Source of the DNA: Planctomycetaceae bacterium | GTDB lineage: Bacteria; Planctomycetota; Planctomycetia; Pirellulales; Lacipirellulaceae | NCBI GenBank assembly: GCA_002702655.1 | Contig: PABB01000050.1 | Span: 1-34,785 of the forward strand | Length of the DNA stretch: 34,785 bases | Direction: 5' to 3' | In this document: positions 16,034 to 24,946 of the stretch, one piece after another | Layout of the letters: the number at the start of each line of letters is the position of its first letter | Numbering within the stretch: the first letter of the stretch is position 1 | The notes under the pieces: generated by a model | What the model was told of the DNA's origin: nothing | Database searches by the model: none | Seen by the model: the letters and a program-made list of their open reading frames with translations, nothing else | Made by a program: the position numbers and the translations under genes

Positions 16034-16615
16034 GTGCGATACTCGATGCTTTTCATTGCTGCTGCGACGTTGTGCGCGGCCGGCGGCTGTCATGACAGCC
16101 AATCTCCTGGCCCGGACGCTCACGAATGGTTCGTGTTTGTCAGCGAAGGCCTGTCCGCTGCGGACCATCAGCGGTTGGGTGACGAACTGGCGATGTTTGC
16201 CGGGCATCTCGCCGACCCCGGCGACGTGATCCACGTCCTTTCCGGCGACGGCCTGGTCGTTTCGTTCACCATCCGGGTCGCCGGGACGCCGGGCGCCGAC
16301 CGTTTTGCCGACCTGGATTCCACGTACGAGATGCTCGGCGCCGCCAAGTACTTCAACTCGTTCGTCCACCTGGAGGGCCTGGAGAACTGCAGCATCGATT
16401 GCGAATCCATCGGGTTTGTCATGAAGCGGCAGCGGATGACCGACCTGCCGGTGCGCGTCATTCTCGTCGGCCGGCCTCGTCGGCACTGGTTTGTCGATGG
16501 GATCTGCGACTGCCCGCACGCCCCGCATTCGCTTCTAAACGAGATCTTCAGTCAGCGGTTTCATCCCGAATACACGGCGCCGACGCGTTCGGAAATCGAT
16601 TTCAAGCGTCTGTAA
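16034..16615 (+). CDS. Putative lipoprotein, paralogous to the N-terminal domain of the 459-aa exported protein
   Basis: About 193 residues. A hydrophobic leader ends in 'CAAGGC', a loose lipobox, so the protein is probably exported and lipid-anchored. The mature part shares a motif order with the protein at 11724: 'FVFVSEG', 'LGDEL', 'FTIRVAG', a middle helix, then 'LPVRVILVGRP'. It lacks the extra C-terminal beta domain. GTG 16034 is favoured since GGAGG lies 6 nt upstream; GTG 16031 and ATG 16046 are less well spaced. It follows the coupling ATPase by 17 bp and ends 12 bp from the convergent replication-relaxation gene. Confidence 0.65.
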   Translation: MRYSMLFIAAATLCAAGGCHDSQSPGPDAHEWFVFVSEGLSAADHQRLGDELAMFAGHLADPGDVIHVLSGDGLVVSFTIRVAGTPGADRFADLDSTYEMLGAAKYFNSFVHLEGLENCSIDCESIGFVMKRQRMTDLPVRVILVGRPRRHWFVDGICDCPHAPHSLLNEIFSQRFHPEYTAPTRSEIDFKRL

Positions 16616-16627
16616 CAGTAGCCGGTA

Positions 16628-17254
16628 CTACCAGATTTCAAGGCGATAGTCGCGATACGCATGGACGATTTCAGCCACCTTTGCCGCCGGATAGGCTCCG
16701 CCCCCTTCGATGACGGCGTCAATGCCGCCGCCGGGAGTCACGATGATCGCATCGGGAATCTGGCCGCCAAAATCAAATTGCCGGCCAGTCCGGATCGAAT
16801 CGCCCGAGACCCACTCGCGTCCGCTGCCGTTCAGATCCTCGCGATACAGTCCGTAAACGCCAGTCACGTGCAGATCATGATTGTACTCCGACGCGCGCGG
16901 CACAACGCACTGACCGCCGACCAGCCGCGGCGCCCGATCCGCAGCGCGGAGGACTTCGGTCTCAGCGACCTGAATCGCCTCCCAGCGCTTCTTGAGTCGA
17001 TAGCCGACGGCTCCTGCATCGACGATGCTCGATCCTCGATCGCTCGTATAGATCGGTTCGCTGGCCCCCAGACCGGTTTTGACAAGCCGCGTCTCGCGGC
17101 GAATCCAGCCCGCCGCTTCAAGATCTCTCAGTTCACCGCGGGCCAGGTCGGCATCGCCTTGGTACCAGATCGCCGTCGCTTGCGCCGGCGTGCAAATCCG
17201 CACTCGCAGACAGAGTCCGTCAAGCAACGCCAGCTGTCGGGTGGTCAGGTCCAT
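16628..17254 (-). CDS. Replication-relaxation family-like protein
   Basis: A 208-residue protein. The N-terminus ('LTTRQLALLDGLCLRVRICT', 'ARGELRDLEAAGWIRRE') is a winged helix. After 'PIYTSDRGSSIVD' the chain continues with 'YNHDLHVTGVYGLYREDL' and ends in 'PDAIIVTPGGGIDAVIEGGG', 'YPAAKVAEIVHAYRDY', which recalls the restriction-endonuclease-like C-terminus of replication-relaxation proteins found beside coupling ATPases in plasmids and integrative elements. In that family the role is linked to mobilisation or plasmid replication control. It is on the opposite strand, divergent from the CHC2 gene, with 140 bp between the starts. Confidence 0.7.
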   Translation of the reverse strand: MDLTTRQLALLDGLCLRVRICTPAQATAIWYQGDADLARGELRDLEAAGWIRRETRLVKTGLGASEPIYTSDRGSSIVDAGAVGYRLKKRWEAIQVAETEVLRAADRAPRLVGGQCVVPRASEYNHDLHVTGVYGLYREDLNGSGREWVSGDSIRTGRQFDFGGQIPDAIIVTPGGGIDAVIEGGGAYPAAKVAEIVHAYRDYRLEIW

Positions 17255-17394
17255 GTCGAGATCGGCGGAGCGTACTGTCGACCAACCGTTCAGACGGGAT
17301 GGTCAGATCGGCTGAGAGTCAGGCTGGCAGTCAATTCGTTTGTGTCGAATGCCGCCGTTTTGAGTAAGCGCAAAGTTCGTAGTAGCGTAGGAGC

Positions 17395-17724
17395 ATGATG
17401 TCCATGCACCAGCGTAACAACAATTTCATCGATTTCGAGCTCGTTCGCCGCGAGGCGTCCATCGAGCAGGTGCTCGAACTGGTCGGCTACAAGCCGCTGA
17501 CTGTGAGCGGACCCCAGTGGCGCGGTCCCTGCCCGATTCACAAGTCAAGCAGCCCCCGCAGTCGCAGCTTCTCGGTCAACCTGGAGCGCAACGCCTTCCA
17601 GTGTTTCGGCTGCAGCGCCAAAGGCAATCAGCTTGATCTCGCGGCCGCCCTGTTCGGGCTCTCGGTCTACGAGGCGGCCATCGAACTCTGCCGGCAACTG
17701 GGCCTTGAGCCGCCGACCAAATAG
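17395..17724 (+). CDS. Stand-alone CHC2 zinc-finger protein (DnaG primase N-terminus-like)
   Basis: A 109-residue protein. 'RGPCPIHKSS' and, about 20 residues later, 'FQCFGCSAKGNQLDLAA' reproduce the CHC2 zinc finger of bacterial primases (Cys, His, Cys, Cys), including the strand 'SRSFSVNLERNAFQCF'. The Toprim catalytic domain of DnaG is absent, so it cannot synthesise primers alone. It may recognise single-stranded DNA at the element's origin, or partner with a primase elsewhere. AGGAG precedes a cluster of ATGs (17395, 17398, 17404); 17398 has the most usual spacing. Confidence 0.8.
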   Translation: MMSMHQRNNNFIDFELVRREASIEQVLELVGYKPLTVSGPQWRGPCPIHKSSSPRSRSFSVNLERNAFQCFGCSAKGNQLDLAAALFGLSVYEAAIELCRQLGLEPPTK

Positions 17725-17810
17725 GAACAGAGAAGAGGAACCCGTTTTTCCGAATTTCTCGCCGCGGCGTCCGCGGCGACAACCGGTTGACGTATCCCGT
17801 CGTGACGAGA

Positions 17811-18119
17811 ATGCTCACCATCGCCGAAGCCGCCGAACGTCTTGGCTACACGGTCAAGGGCCTGCGGAACATCGTCGACCGGTCCCGCGCCCGGGCGCAG
17901 GGCCGACCGGTGCGAGGACCGGTGATCAAATTCATGCAGGTGTCGCGAAAGTCCCCGATTCTGTTCCGCGAGGAGTGGATTGAGGAGTTCATCGACGCCT
18001 GCACGATTGATCCGCATGGCGCGACGCCCGCGCCTTCCGTCCAGCGAGCAGGCAAGAAGATGCCTCCGCTGCAGATTGAGCCGACCTCGGGGCTTGACGC
18101 CCAATTCTTCAACGTATGA
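17811..18119 (+). CDS. Excisionase/MerR-like HTH protein
   Basis: A 102-residue protein. 'MLTIAEAAERLGYTVKGLRNIVDRSRAR' is the classical helix-turn-helix start of excisionase/MerR-type small DNA-binding proteins, and 'FMQVSRKSPILFREEWIEEFIDA' is the wing and third helix expected for this group. The C-terminal 35 residues are low complexity. ATG 17811 starts exactly at the domain; GTG 17802 and TTG 17787 are in frame upstream. It follows the CHC2 gene by 86 bp on the same strand. The likely role is recombination directionality or transcription control of the element. Confidence 0.75.
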   Translation: MLTIAEAAERLGYTVKGLRNIVDRSRARAQGRPVRGPVIKFMQVSRKSPILFREEWIEEFIDACTIDPHGATPAPSVQRAGKKMPPLQIEPTSGLDAQFFNV

Positions 18120-18508
18120 TCAGGGGCGAGGGCGGCGCGGGCCGCTGGGAATCAGCGTCAGCGTGTCGGTCCTGCGCAGGTTCGAACGCGGCTGAAATCC
18201 GCACCGATCGAAGCGGCCTCGGCGGCAAGTTACGTTGTTCCGCGGCCCTGCGACGACTCCTTACCGTAAAGCCAACCCAGTCGATCCTAAAGATGCCCAC
18301 GTCTCTGGCGTGGGTAATAGCCAACCTTCACAACCCTTTCAGGGCGCCGAAATCGCGGTGCATTGCAAGCGATATTTGGTCATGCCATTTCTGAAGCAGC
18401 CTTCGTCGTGGCAGCTTTCTTGTGCACCTAGTGATCTTCAATCCTGTAGAATAGAGTTACGGGTTGGAATGCATCTTGCAGGAACTAGTAGATGTGCCAG
18501 GACCAAGT
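18120..18508. other. Intergenic, about 389 bp, border between transfer module and defence-like island
   Basis: No supported gene. It contains one modest hairpin (cccacg / cgtggg, arms 18296-18301 and 18309-18314, 7-nt loop) without a T-run. The promoter of the 1,707-aa gene should lie here; a TAGAAT hexamer at 18447-18452 is a -10 candidate, but no -35 box is found at good spacing. Confidence 0.45.
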
Positions 18509-21500
18509 ATGGACGCATTTCGAGCAGTACCAGCTCCCATCGCAAGTCCGACGTCAACCGGCGGCGCGGGCACTTTTTTTGAGCAACACGTCGACGCCGC
18601 GTTCCTGGCGATGCTCGCCGTGCGAGCCATACCGCCCGTGCTGATCGATTGCACGGTTTCCGAGGTGCATTTCCAGACGGAACGCCTCGGGTGGAAGACT
18701 GACGACATTTTGGTCGTCGGAGAAACGGCTGCGGGAGTGAAGCGAAAGCTACTAGCGCAAGCCAAGCGATCGCTCACCATCAGCGCTGCGGACGACGAGT
18801 GTTCCAAGGCGATTGGTGATTTCTGGGTGGATTTTGGCCACAACGCTGAGTTTGATCGCGCGACCGACCGCTTTGCGCTCGTCACGCTATTGGGCACGCA
18901 CACGCTGCTTGCGCATTTCGGGGCGCTCCTCAGTTGTGCCAAGGCATCGCGAGATGCAGCTGATTTTGAGGCCCGTGTGGCGACCAAAGGACTGCTCAAC
19001 GCGACCTCGAAAAGGCAACTCGGGGAGGTCCGCAAGATTGTCGAACAGAGCGAAGCTGGTTCCGTCACCAGCCATGACCTGTGGTCTTTTTTAACGGTAT
19101 TGGAAGTCCTGAGCTTCGACCTGAATACGACAACGTGCCACACCGAAGCGCAAATCAAGACGCTTCTCGCGTTCACGACCACGGAAACAGATGCCCAGGA
19201 CGCTGCAAAGAAGACGTGGAACGAACTCTTGCATGAAGTGACGACAGGGATGCCGCTGGGCAAGAGCTATCAGAGAGCGGATTTGCCGGCGCCGATTCGG
19301 GCGAGGCACGAGGGCGTGCGAGGGCGTTGGGATGCCGGAATTGAAGCGCTGCGTGGGCACTCACAATTCATTTTAGACGGCGTCAGCATCACCGTCGGCG
19401 ATGGCTTTCATATTGCAAGGAACATACTGGTACAGGACGTGCTGGAATGTGTGGCCAGCAATCAAGTGACACTCATCTCCGGACCAGCAGGCGGCGGCAA
19501 GTCGGCAATTGCGAAGGAAGCGTGCTCAATCGTTGAGAAGGACGACTACGTGTTTGGGTTCCGGGCCGTCGAATTTGCCGTCCCGCACCTTGATGACACG
19601 CTCCAATGCGCGCAAATCCCGGCAAGCGGCGCCGATTTGTCGGCGATGCTCGCCGGCCAGAGACGAAAACTGATGCTCGTCGAAAGCGTGGAGCGCTTGC
19701 TAGAGGCCACGACGCGGGAAGCATTCATCGATTTATTGACTCTCGCGAAGAGCGATCCCAGCTGGAAGATCGTGCTAACGTGTCGCGACTACTCTGCCGA
19801 CCTCGTCCGATCGGCGCTGTTGGAGTACGCAGGTATTGAATACGGAGTGATACCGGTTCCGCCGCTCTTTGATGACGAACTGGCAAGCGCCCAGCAAGCG
19901 TGCCCACAGCTGGAGCGACCGTTCGCACAGCCCGAGCTGCGGGAGCTGTTGAGAAATCCATACATTTTGAACTGGGCGACGCGGATGACGTGGTCGCCGG
20001 ACATGCCAGTTCCGGAGAATGAGCGCACCTTCCGAAGGAAGTTTTGGGATGACATTGTTCGGAATAACGCGAACACGGCGGATAATATGCCTCGGCGCCG
20101 GCAGGCGGTGTTCACGGAAGTTGCCCTCCGAAGGGCGAAAGCCTTATCGCTTTTTGCCCCCTGCGACGATTTAGACGTTGGGGCCATGGCGGCTCTCCGA
20201 CAGGATGGCCTGATTTATGTCGCCGAGGCGTCCGACGGGCTGGCGGCTCCGTCACATGATGTGCTTGAAGACTGGGCGATCTTGCGGTGGATTGAAGAAC
20301 AATTCTCGCTTGCAGAGGGAGATGTCGACTCTTTCGCGACCTCGATTGGAACCTATCCCGCGATTCGCCGCACGTCACGGAAATGGGTGTATGAACTGAT
20401 CGAGCGGGGCGGGCCCGACGCTGACGCGCTGTTCGCGGCCGTGATCGACAAGGCCACGCTTCCCGCGCACTTCAGGGACGACATGCTCGTTTCGATGCTG
20501 CGATCTCCGGGCGCGGTAGCATTCTTGGAACGACACGCCGCGCGACTCTTTGCGGCGGATCGGCAACTCTTGCGACGCATTATTCATCTGCTGCGCGTCG
20601 GATGCATGACGACGCCCGATTGGTACGGCGGAGCGGGTCCGGTCTCATCCATGATGCATGCGCCTGACGGCGCTGCCTGGGAGTGCGTTGTCCGACTGAT
20701 TGCCGGACGATTGGATCGGTTCGCCGCCGCCGATCAGCTTCTACTCTTGGGACTCGTCGAGGACGCGTCGCGCGGGGCAAACTGGAGGACGCCCTATCCC
20801 CCCGGATCAGATGCGGTTTCGACAATTGCGTACTGGCTGCTGACGCAGTTCACAGGCTACGGCTCCGATGAGAAACGCAAGCGAGTTCTGCAAGTCATCG
20901 CCAAGCTGCCGAATTGTGACGCTGCACGGTTCACGGCGCTTCTGCTCGACGGTGCTGACACGGACTCGCGTAACGACAACGCGGAAGAGTTGCGTGAAAT
21001 TGTCCTCTGCGGAATGGAGGGTTTGCCGGCGTGCCGCGACGTGCCGACGGCAGTCTTGGATGCGCTGCGGGCTTGCACGTTCATGACCGACGATGCGCTT
21101 CGGCGGGAAAGGCGCTTTCACTGGAGCGAGTTGGAGCCCGGGTTCGGGCTTCGTCCGGGACTTGCGCATCAATACTTCCCTGCCAGCGCCTTCCATGGAC
21201 CGTTTCTTCACCTCTATAGAAATCACCCTCGGCAGGCAATCGACTTCGCTATTGAGGCATTCAACCATAGTGCTGATTGGTATGGAGCACAGCTCGTTCC
21301 TATGCAATACGTGGAGCCGCCTGTCGAAATTGAATTACGCTTTGAGGACGGTACCACGACGCGGCAGTGGTGTAATGGTCGCCTGTGGCTGCTGTACCGC
21401 GGCATGTCGGTTGGCCCCAACATTCTCCAATGCAATCTGATGGCGCTTGAGCAATGGTTACTGGATTTTGCAGAGCGACGCCCTGATCAGCTCGACGGGG

Positions 21501-23632
21501 TTTTGCTGGGCATCGTGCGCCGAAGCCGCAACGTCGCTTTGACCGCCGTTGCCGCCGCAGTGGCAACGGCCCACCCGCATTCGGCCGTCGACACGCTGCT
21601 GACGCTTCTCCGCTCTCGCGCCTGTATGGAGTTCGACAGTCTGAGGGCTGCTCGGGAGCAATTCCTTACGATGGCTTCCGACGTTCTTCCTCTCCTCGAT
21701 CCGATGAAGAAGATCTACGACAAGGAACGAAGAGACGCCAATGCCCTCCCGCATCGCGCGCACAATCTCGAAACGGCCGTCGCAAATCTCCAGCTCCGCC
21801 AACACGCCGCCCGAGTTCACACCGAGATCGACGCTCATTTGGCGGCGATGCCTCCATTAGCTGAGCAGACCAAAGAGGATCAGCTTTGGCGCTTGGCGCT
21901 CCATCGGATGGACCTGCGGAATTACGATATCGCCGACGATCCGCCGTCGACCGATACAGCACCTATGCCGACTGCCGAAGAAGCCACAGTTGCAAGCGAG
22001 GAGCCTGTCCGGTTAATCCCGTTGCGTCCGAAGGCGGCGGAGCCCGATATCGAAGAGCTAGTTGCGGAAGGGCGAGAAGAATTCTCTGCGAACACTATGC
22101 GACTGGGCTTAATGTCATGGGGCTATAAGGTCTTCACCCGTGAGCTGGGCCCTGGGGTTGATCCCGCCCAGTGGAGGGCGCGGCTGACGGCAGCTCAGTC
22201 GGTGCGAGCAGAAAATCCTGACAGTGAAGAGTTGGAAGATAGCGGCCCGGGCTTCGTTGCCGCCGTGTGCATTCGGGATCATCGTGACGAACTCGTACCC
22301 GACGAAATTGCGTGGTGTGTGGACGTCATCTGCAGCGCAGTCGAACGGGACGCCGATCAGTGGCATCATATGGAGCGCGTGCAGCCCAATCCGATGGCTC
22401 CAAGCCGAGCCTGCGCACACGTGATGCCCCTTGTCCTGGAAGTCACGGAGAATACGACGCAGAATGGACGCGCTCTGTTTGCGCAAGTCCTCGCCATCAC
22501 GCACTCAAATGACGAGGTTCGGTCCTTCGCCGCCTCCGGCGTCGGAGAGCACATGTGGTCCGTCGATGCGGACTTGGCAGGATATTGCATTCGAGCCCTC
22601 GCCTTTGAAGCGATTCGCATCGAAGAGCGAATCGAGGCGGAGCGTGCCCCCGAACGCGATCCGTGGGGACACAGCCTGCAAATCGAGTTTGAGGTCGCGC
22701 AAGAGATCCGTGAGAACTTTGTAGCGTTACCGGATGACGACGTCTGCGAACGCTTGGACATTTCAGACTGGGCCGGATCCAAGGCGATTTGGCGAATCGC
22801 GCTGATTTTGAGTGGCGCCCCAAATGACCCGCGGGCAGTGGACGCGTTTGAACGAGTCGCTAAGACGCTCGTTCAATGGTGGAATGCGGATCATGAGCCG
22901 AACAACCTAGGCGGACGCGAGCACTCGGATGATGTCGAAATCGCTCTTGGCGAGATCTTGGAGCACTTCGTTCTGAAAGTCGAGCCTGAGGTTGCGGAGA
23001 GGATATTGAAGCCGATCGTAGACGCTATGGATGACCATCCCCGCAACGTGTCGTCGGTGCTGCAGGGCATCATTGTGAAGGAAGATCGCCGCCAGACGAT
23101 TAGCCGCTACTGGGCGATTTGGAGGTTGTTCGCCGATCGCATACGCCAGGCCAATTGGCTGGCTCGCATCGACGATAAGCATCCGCACGGCGGTGAAATG
23201 CTCGCTGTCATTTTCATGACGCAGTACTGGAAGGATGACGTTCGGCATTGGCGTACATTGGAAGGCCATGCCCACTTCGTGCATGAGCTGTTTGACGCAC
23301 TGCCGCCCTCATCGACCGTGCTCGATAACTACGTGCGGTTTCTCTACCATATCGGCGAGCAATCGCTTCCTAAGGCCTTTGAGCGGATTAGCATTCGGCT
23401 CAAAGCGGGCGACCCTGTGGCTATGCTGCGGTTAGGCAATACGGGCTTCCTGCTCGAATCGTTGCTCAGGCGTCATGTGTACGGGCGGCCCCTGGCGTTG
23501 AAGCGGACACGACCGATTCGAGAAGCCGTGCTACATTTGCTCGACCTGCTTGTAGAAAACGGCTCGTCGGCTGCTTACCGAATGCGTGACGACTTTGTCA
23601 CTCCAATGGCAGCACAACCTTTGACCAATTAG
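18509..23632 (+). CDS. Large nuclease/STAND-like NTPase with helical repeats, probable anti-phage defence protein
   Basis: A 1,707-residue protein. Residues 18-130 look like a PD-(D/E)XK nuclease: Glu25 in 'TFFEQHVDA', Asp65/66 in 'KTDDILVV' and 'LLAQAKRS' with Lys86, the Q-x-K form of the catalytic motif. A P-loop NTPase follows: Walker A 'GPAGGGKS' (about 325-332), Walker B-like 'LMLVESVERL' (near 388-397, Glu in the usual Asp place), and 'WKIVLTCRDYS' as sensor. About 1,200 residues of helical repeat fill the rest. Effector, STAND-type NTPase and sensor repeats are the architecture of Avs-like defence proteins, which switch on the effector when a phage protein is bound. ATG 18509 (AGGA upstream) is preferred to TTG 18464. 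Membership of a named Avs type cannot be judged here. Confidence 0.75.
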   Translation: MDAFRAVPAPIASPTSTGGAGTFFEQHVDAAFLAMLAVRAIPPVLIDCTVSEVHFQTERLGWKTDDILVVGETAAGVKRKLLAQAKRSLTISAADDECSKAIGDFWVDFGHNAEFDRATDRFALVTLLGTHTLLAHFGALLSCAKASRDAADFEARVATKGLLNATSKRQLGEVRKIVEQSEAGSVTSHDLWSFLTVLEVLSFDLNTTTCHTEAQIKTLLAFTTTETDAQDAAKKTWNELLHEVTTGMPLGKSYQRADLPAPIRARHEGVRGRWDAGIEALRGHSQFILDGVSITVGDGFHIARNILVQDVLECVASNQVTLISGPAGGGKSAIAKEACSIVEKDDYVFGFRAVEFAVPHLDDTLQCAQIPASGADLSAMLAGQRRKLMLVESVERLLEATTREAFIDLLTLAKSDPSWKIVLTCRDYSADLVRSALLEYAGIEYGVIPVPPLFDDELASAQQACPQLERPFAQPELRELLRNPYILNWATRMTWSPDMPVPENERTFRRKFWDDIVRNNANTADNMPRRRQAVFTEVALRRAKALSLFAPCDDLDVGAMAALRQDGLIYVAEASDGLAAPSHDVLEDWAILRWIEEQFSLAEGDVDSFATSIGTYPAIRRTSRKWVYELIERGGPDADALFAAVIDKATLPAHFRDDMLVSMLRSPGAVAFLERHAARLFAADRQLLRRIIHLLRVGCMTTPDWYGGAGPVSSMMHAPDGAAWECVVRLIAGRLDRFAAADQLLLLGLVEDASRGANWRTPYPPGSDAVSTIAYWLLTQFTGYGSDEKRKRVLQVIAKLPNCDAARFTALLLDGADTDSRNDNAEELREIVLCGMEGLPACRDVPTAVLDALRACTFMTDDALRRERRFHWSELEPGFGLRPGLAHQYFPASAFHGPFLHLYRNHPRQAIDFAIEAFNHSADWYGAQLVPMQYVEPPVEIELRFEDGTTTRQWCNGRLWLLYRGMSVGPNILQCNLMALEQWLLDFAERRPDQLDGVLLGIVRRSRNVALTAVAAAVATAHPHSAVDTLLTLLRSRACMEFDSLRAAREQFLTMASDVLPLLDPMKKIYDKERRDANALPHRAHNLETAVANLQLRQHAARVHTEIDAHLAAMPPLAEQTKEDQLWRLALHRMDLRNYDIADDPPSTDTAPMPTAEEATVASEEPVRLIPLRPKAAEPDIEELVAEGREEFSANTMRLGLMSWGYKVFTRELGPGVDPAQWRARLTAAQSVRAENPDSEELEDSGPGFVAAVCIRDHRDELVPDEIAWCVDVICSAVERDADQWHHMERVQPNPMAPSRACAHVMPLVLEVTENTTQNGRALFAQVLAITHSNDEVRSFAASGVGEHMWSVDADLAGYCIRALAFEAIRIEERIEAERAPERDPWGHSLQIEFEVAQEIRENFVALPDDDVCERLDISDWAGSKAIWRIALILSGAPNDPRAVDAFERVAKTLVQWWNADHEPNNLGGREHSDDVEIALGEILEHFVLKVEPEVAERILKPIVDAMDDHPRNVSSVLQGIIVKEDRRQTISRYWAIWRLFADRIRQANWLARIDDKHPHGGEMLAVIFMTQYWKDDVRHWRTLEGHAHFVHELFDALPPSSTVLDNYVRFLYHIGEQSLPKAFERISIRLKAGDPVAMLRLGNTGFLLESLLRRHVYGRPLALKRTRPIREAVLHLLDLLVENGSSAAYRMRDDFVTPMAAQPLTN

Positions 23633-23884
23633 AGTTCGGGCCCGTGTCCAAGCGCGGTGAACTTCCGCAAGCGAGGCCGACCTGATTTGCCGGAGTTCTA
23701 AGTGGAGCTGTCACCGATGAAGCGTCACGACGATACGTGGCGGCCCTGAGGCAGCAGTACTGACCGGCTCTCCCTCTGTCGAGGCTACCGAGCGTGCAGG
23801 TGAAGGACCTGGAGGATCACGGCTTCTGCTGCTATCCTCTGCTTTGCGACGATTCGGAATTCACCCCAGCCAGGACAAGCAAGA

Positions 23885-24946
23885 ATGCCAGCTACAGTCG
23901 TTGTCGGCGGTCAGTATGGGTCGGAAGGCAAGGGCAAAGTGACGACGCTTAGGGCGTTGCAGGAGTCACAGCCCTGGGTCGTCCGATGCGGTGGACCCAA
24001 TTCAGGACATTCCACTGCCGTGGACGGGGAGGAGACTATTCTGCGGCAACTCCCAGCCGCCGCTGGCCAGGAAGACGCTCGGCTACTGCTCTCCGCTGGC
24101 TGCGCCATCGACGAAGAGGTCCTGGTCGACGAGATACATCGATGCCGCATCAAGAAGGATCGGCTGTTTATAGACCCAAGAGCCGTGCTGGTCGAAGACG
24201 CGGACAGGCTAGAGGAAGAAGCCCTTTCGCGGGAGATCGGCAGCACAGGGTCAGGAACAGGTGCAGCGCTTGTTAGGCGAATGCGGCGGCAAAGCGGAGT
24301 GCGGCTTGCCTCCGCGTCGGAGCAGTTGAATCGCCTTGCCACGGTTCGCACGATCGCTCCCTTCTTACACAGAGCACTTGAAGAGGGAGACCGCGTAATC
24401 ATTGAAGGGACCCAGGGATTCGGTCTCTCACTTCTACACGGCGAGCACTATCCCTGCGTAACATCCCGCGACACGACGGCTTCCGGGTTCGCGTCAGAGG
24501 CAGGAATCTCACCGCGGGACATCGATGAAGTAATTATGGTCATTCGCACGTTCCCCATCCGCGTCGCCGGATATAGTGGGCCGCTGGGGAACGAACTCAG
24601 CTGGTACGATGTCCACCGTGCGTCTGGTTCGCCCAGAGTCGAAGAGGAATACACTTCTGTGACAAAGCGAGTTCGTCGCGTTGGTGCATTCGACCTTGCC
24701 CAGGTGCGAAAAGCTGCTGCATACAACAGGCCAACATCACTTGCGGTAATGGGGCTCGACCGACTTGATCATCGTGATCGAAGCGTGAGCTCTCTTAAGG
24801 ACCTCAGTCCGCAATCGCTGGATTTCCTTGCAATGCTTCGGGTAGAGCTTGGCCTCCCTTTCTCCTGGGTCGGCACCGGATTCAAGACGATGGAAGCGAT
24901 TTCTACCCAAGGTGAATTCGTAGGGGAGGCTGTCAATGCCCGTTGA
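23885..24946 (+). CDS. Adenylosuccinate synthetase paralogue, PurZ-like (Ser replaces catalytic Asp)
   Basis: A 353-residue protein of the PurA superfamily, which joins aspartate to a purine nucleotide. The P-loop region is 'GGQYGSEGKGK' (8-18). In PurA this reads GDEGKGK, and Asp13 is the catalytic base; here residue 13 is Ser, as in the 'GSTGKG' of phage PurZ, which makes N6-succino-2-amino-dAMP from dGMP. Other signatures remain: 'GPNSGHST' with the catalytic-loop His, 'IGSTGSGTGAA', 'IIEGTQGFGLSLLHG', 'YPCVTSRDTTAS', 'RTFPIRVAG' and 'VTKRVRRVGAFD'. The base-recognition segment is 'GLDRLD' rather than TKLD-like. Length matches the short archaeal/PurZ forms, not the roughly 430-residue bacterial PurA. 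It overlaps the AAA+ gene by 11 bp, so it is not a housekeeping purA. Confidence 0.85.
   Translation: MPATVVVGGQYGSEGKGKVTTLRALQESQPWVVRCGGPNSGHSTAVDGEETILRQLPAAAGQEDARLLLSAGCAIDEEVLVDEIHRCRIKKDRLFIDPRAVLVEDADRLEEEALSREIGSTGSGTGAALVRRMRRQSGVRLASASEQLNRLATVRTIAPFLHRALEEGDRVIIEGTQGFGLSLLHGEHYPCVTSRDTTASGFASEAGISPRDIDEVIMVIRTFPIRVAGYSGPLGNELSWYDVHRASGSPRVEEEYTSVTKRVRRVGAFDLAQVRKAAAYNRPTSLAVMGLDRLDHRDRSVSSLKDLSPQSLDFLAMLRVELGLPFSWVGTGFKTMEAISTQGEFVGEAVNAR

Noticed and set aside
18457-19263. 268-codon minus frame opposite the start of the 1,707-aa gene
   Set aside because: Ser-rich translation without domains; the + strand protein has clear nuclease and P-loop motifs.
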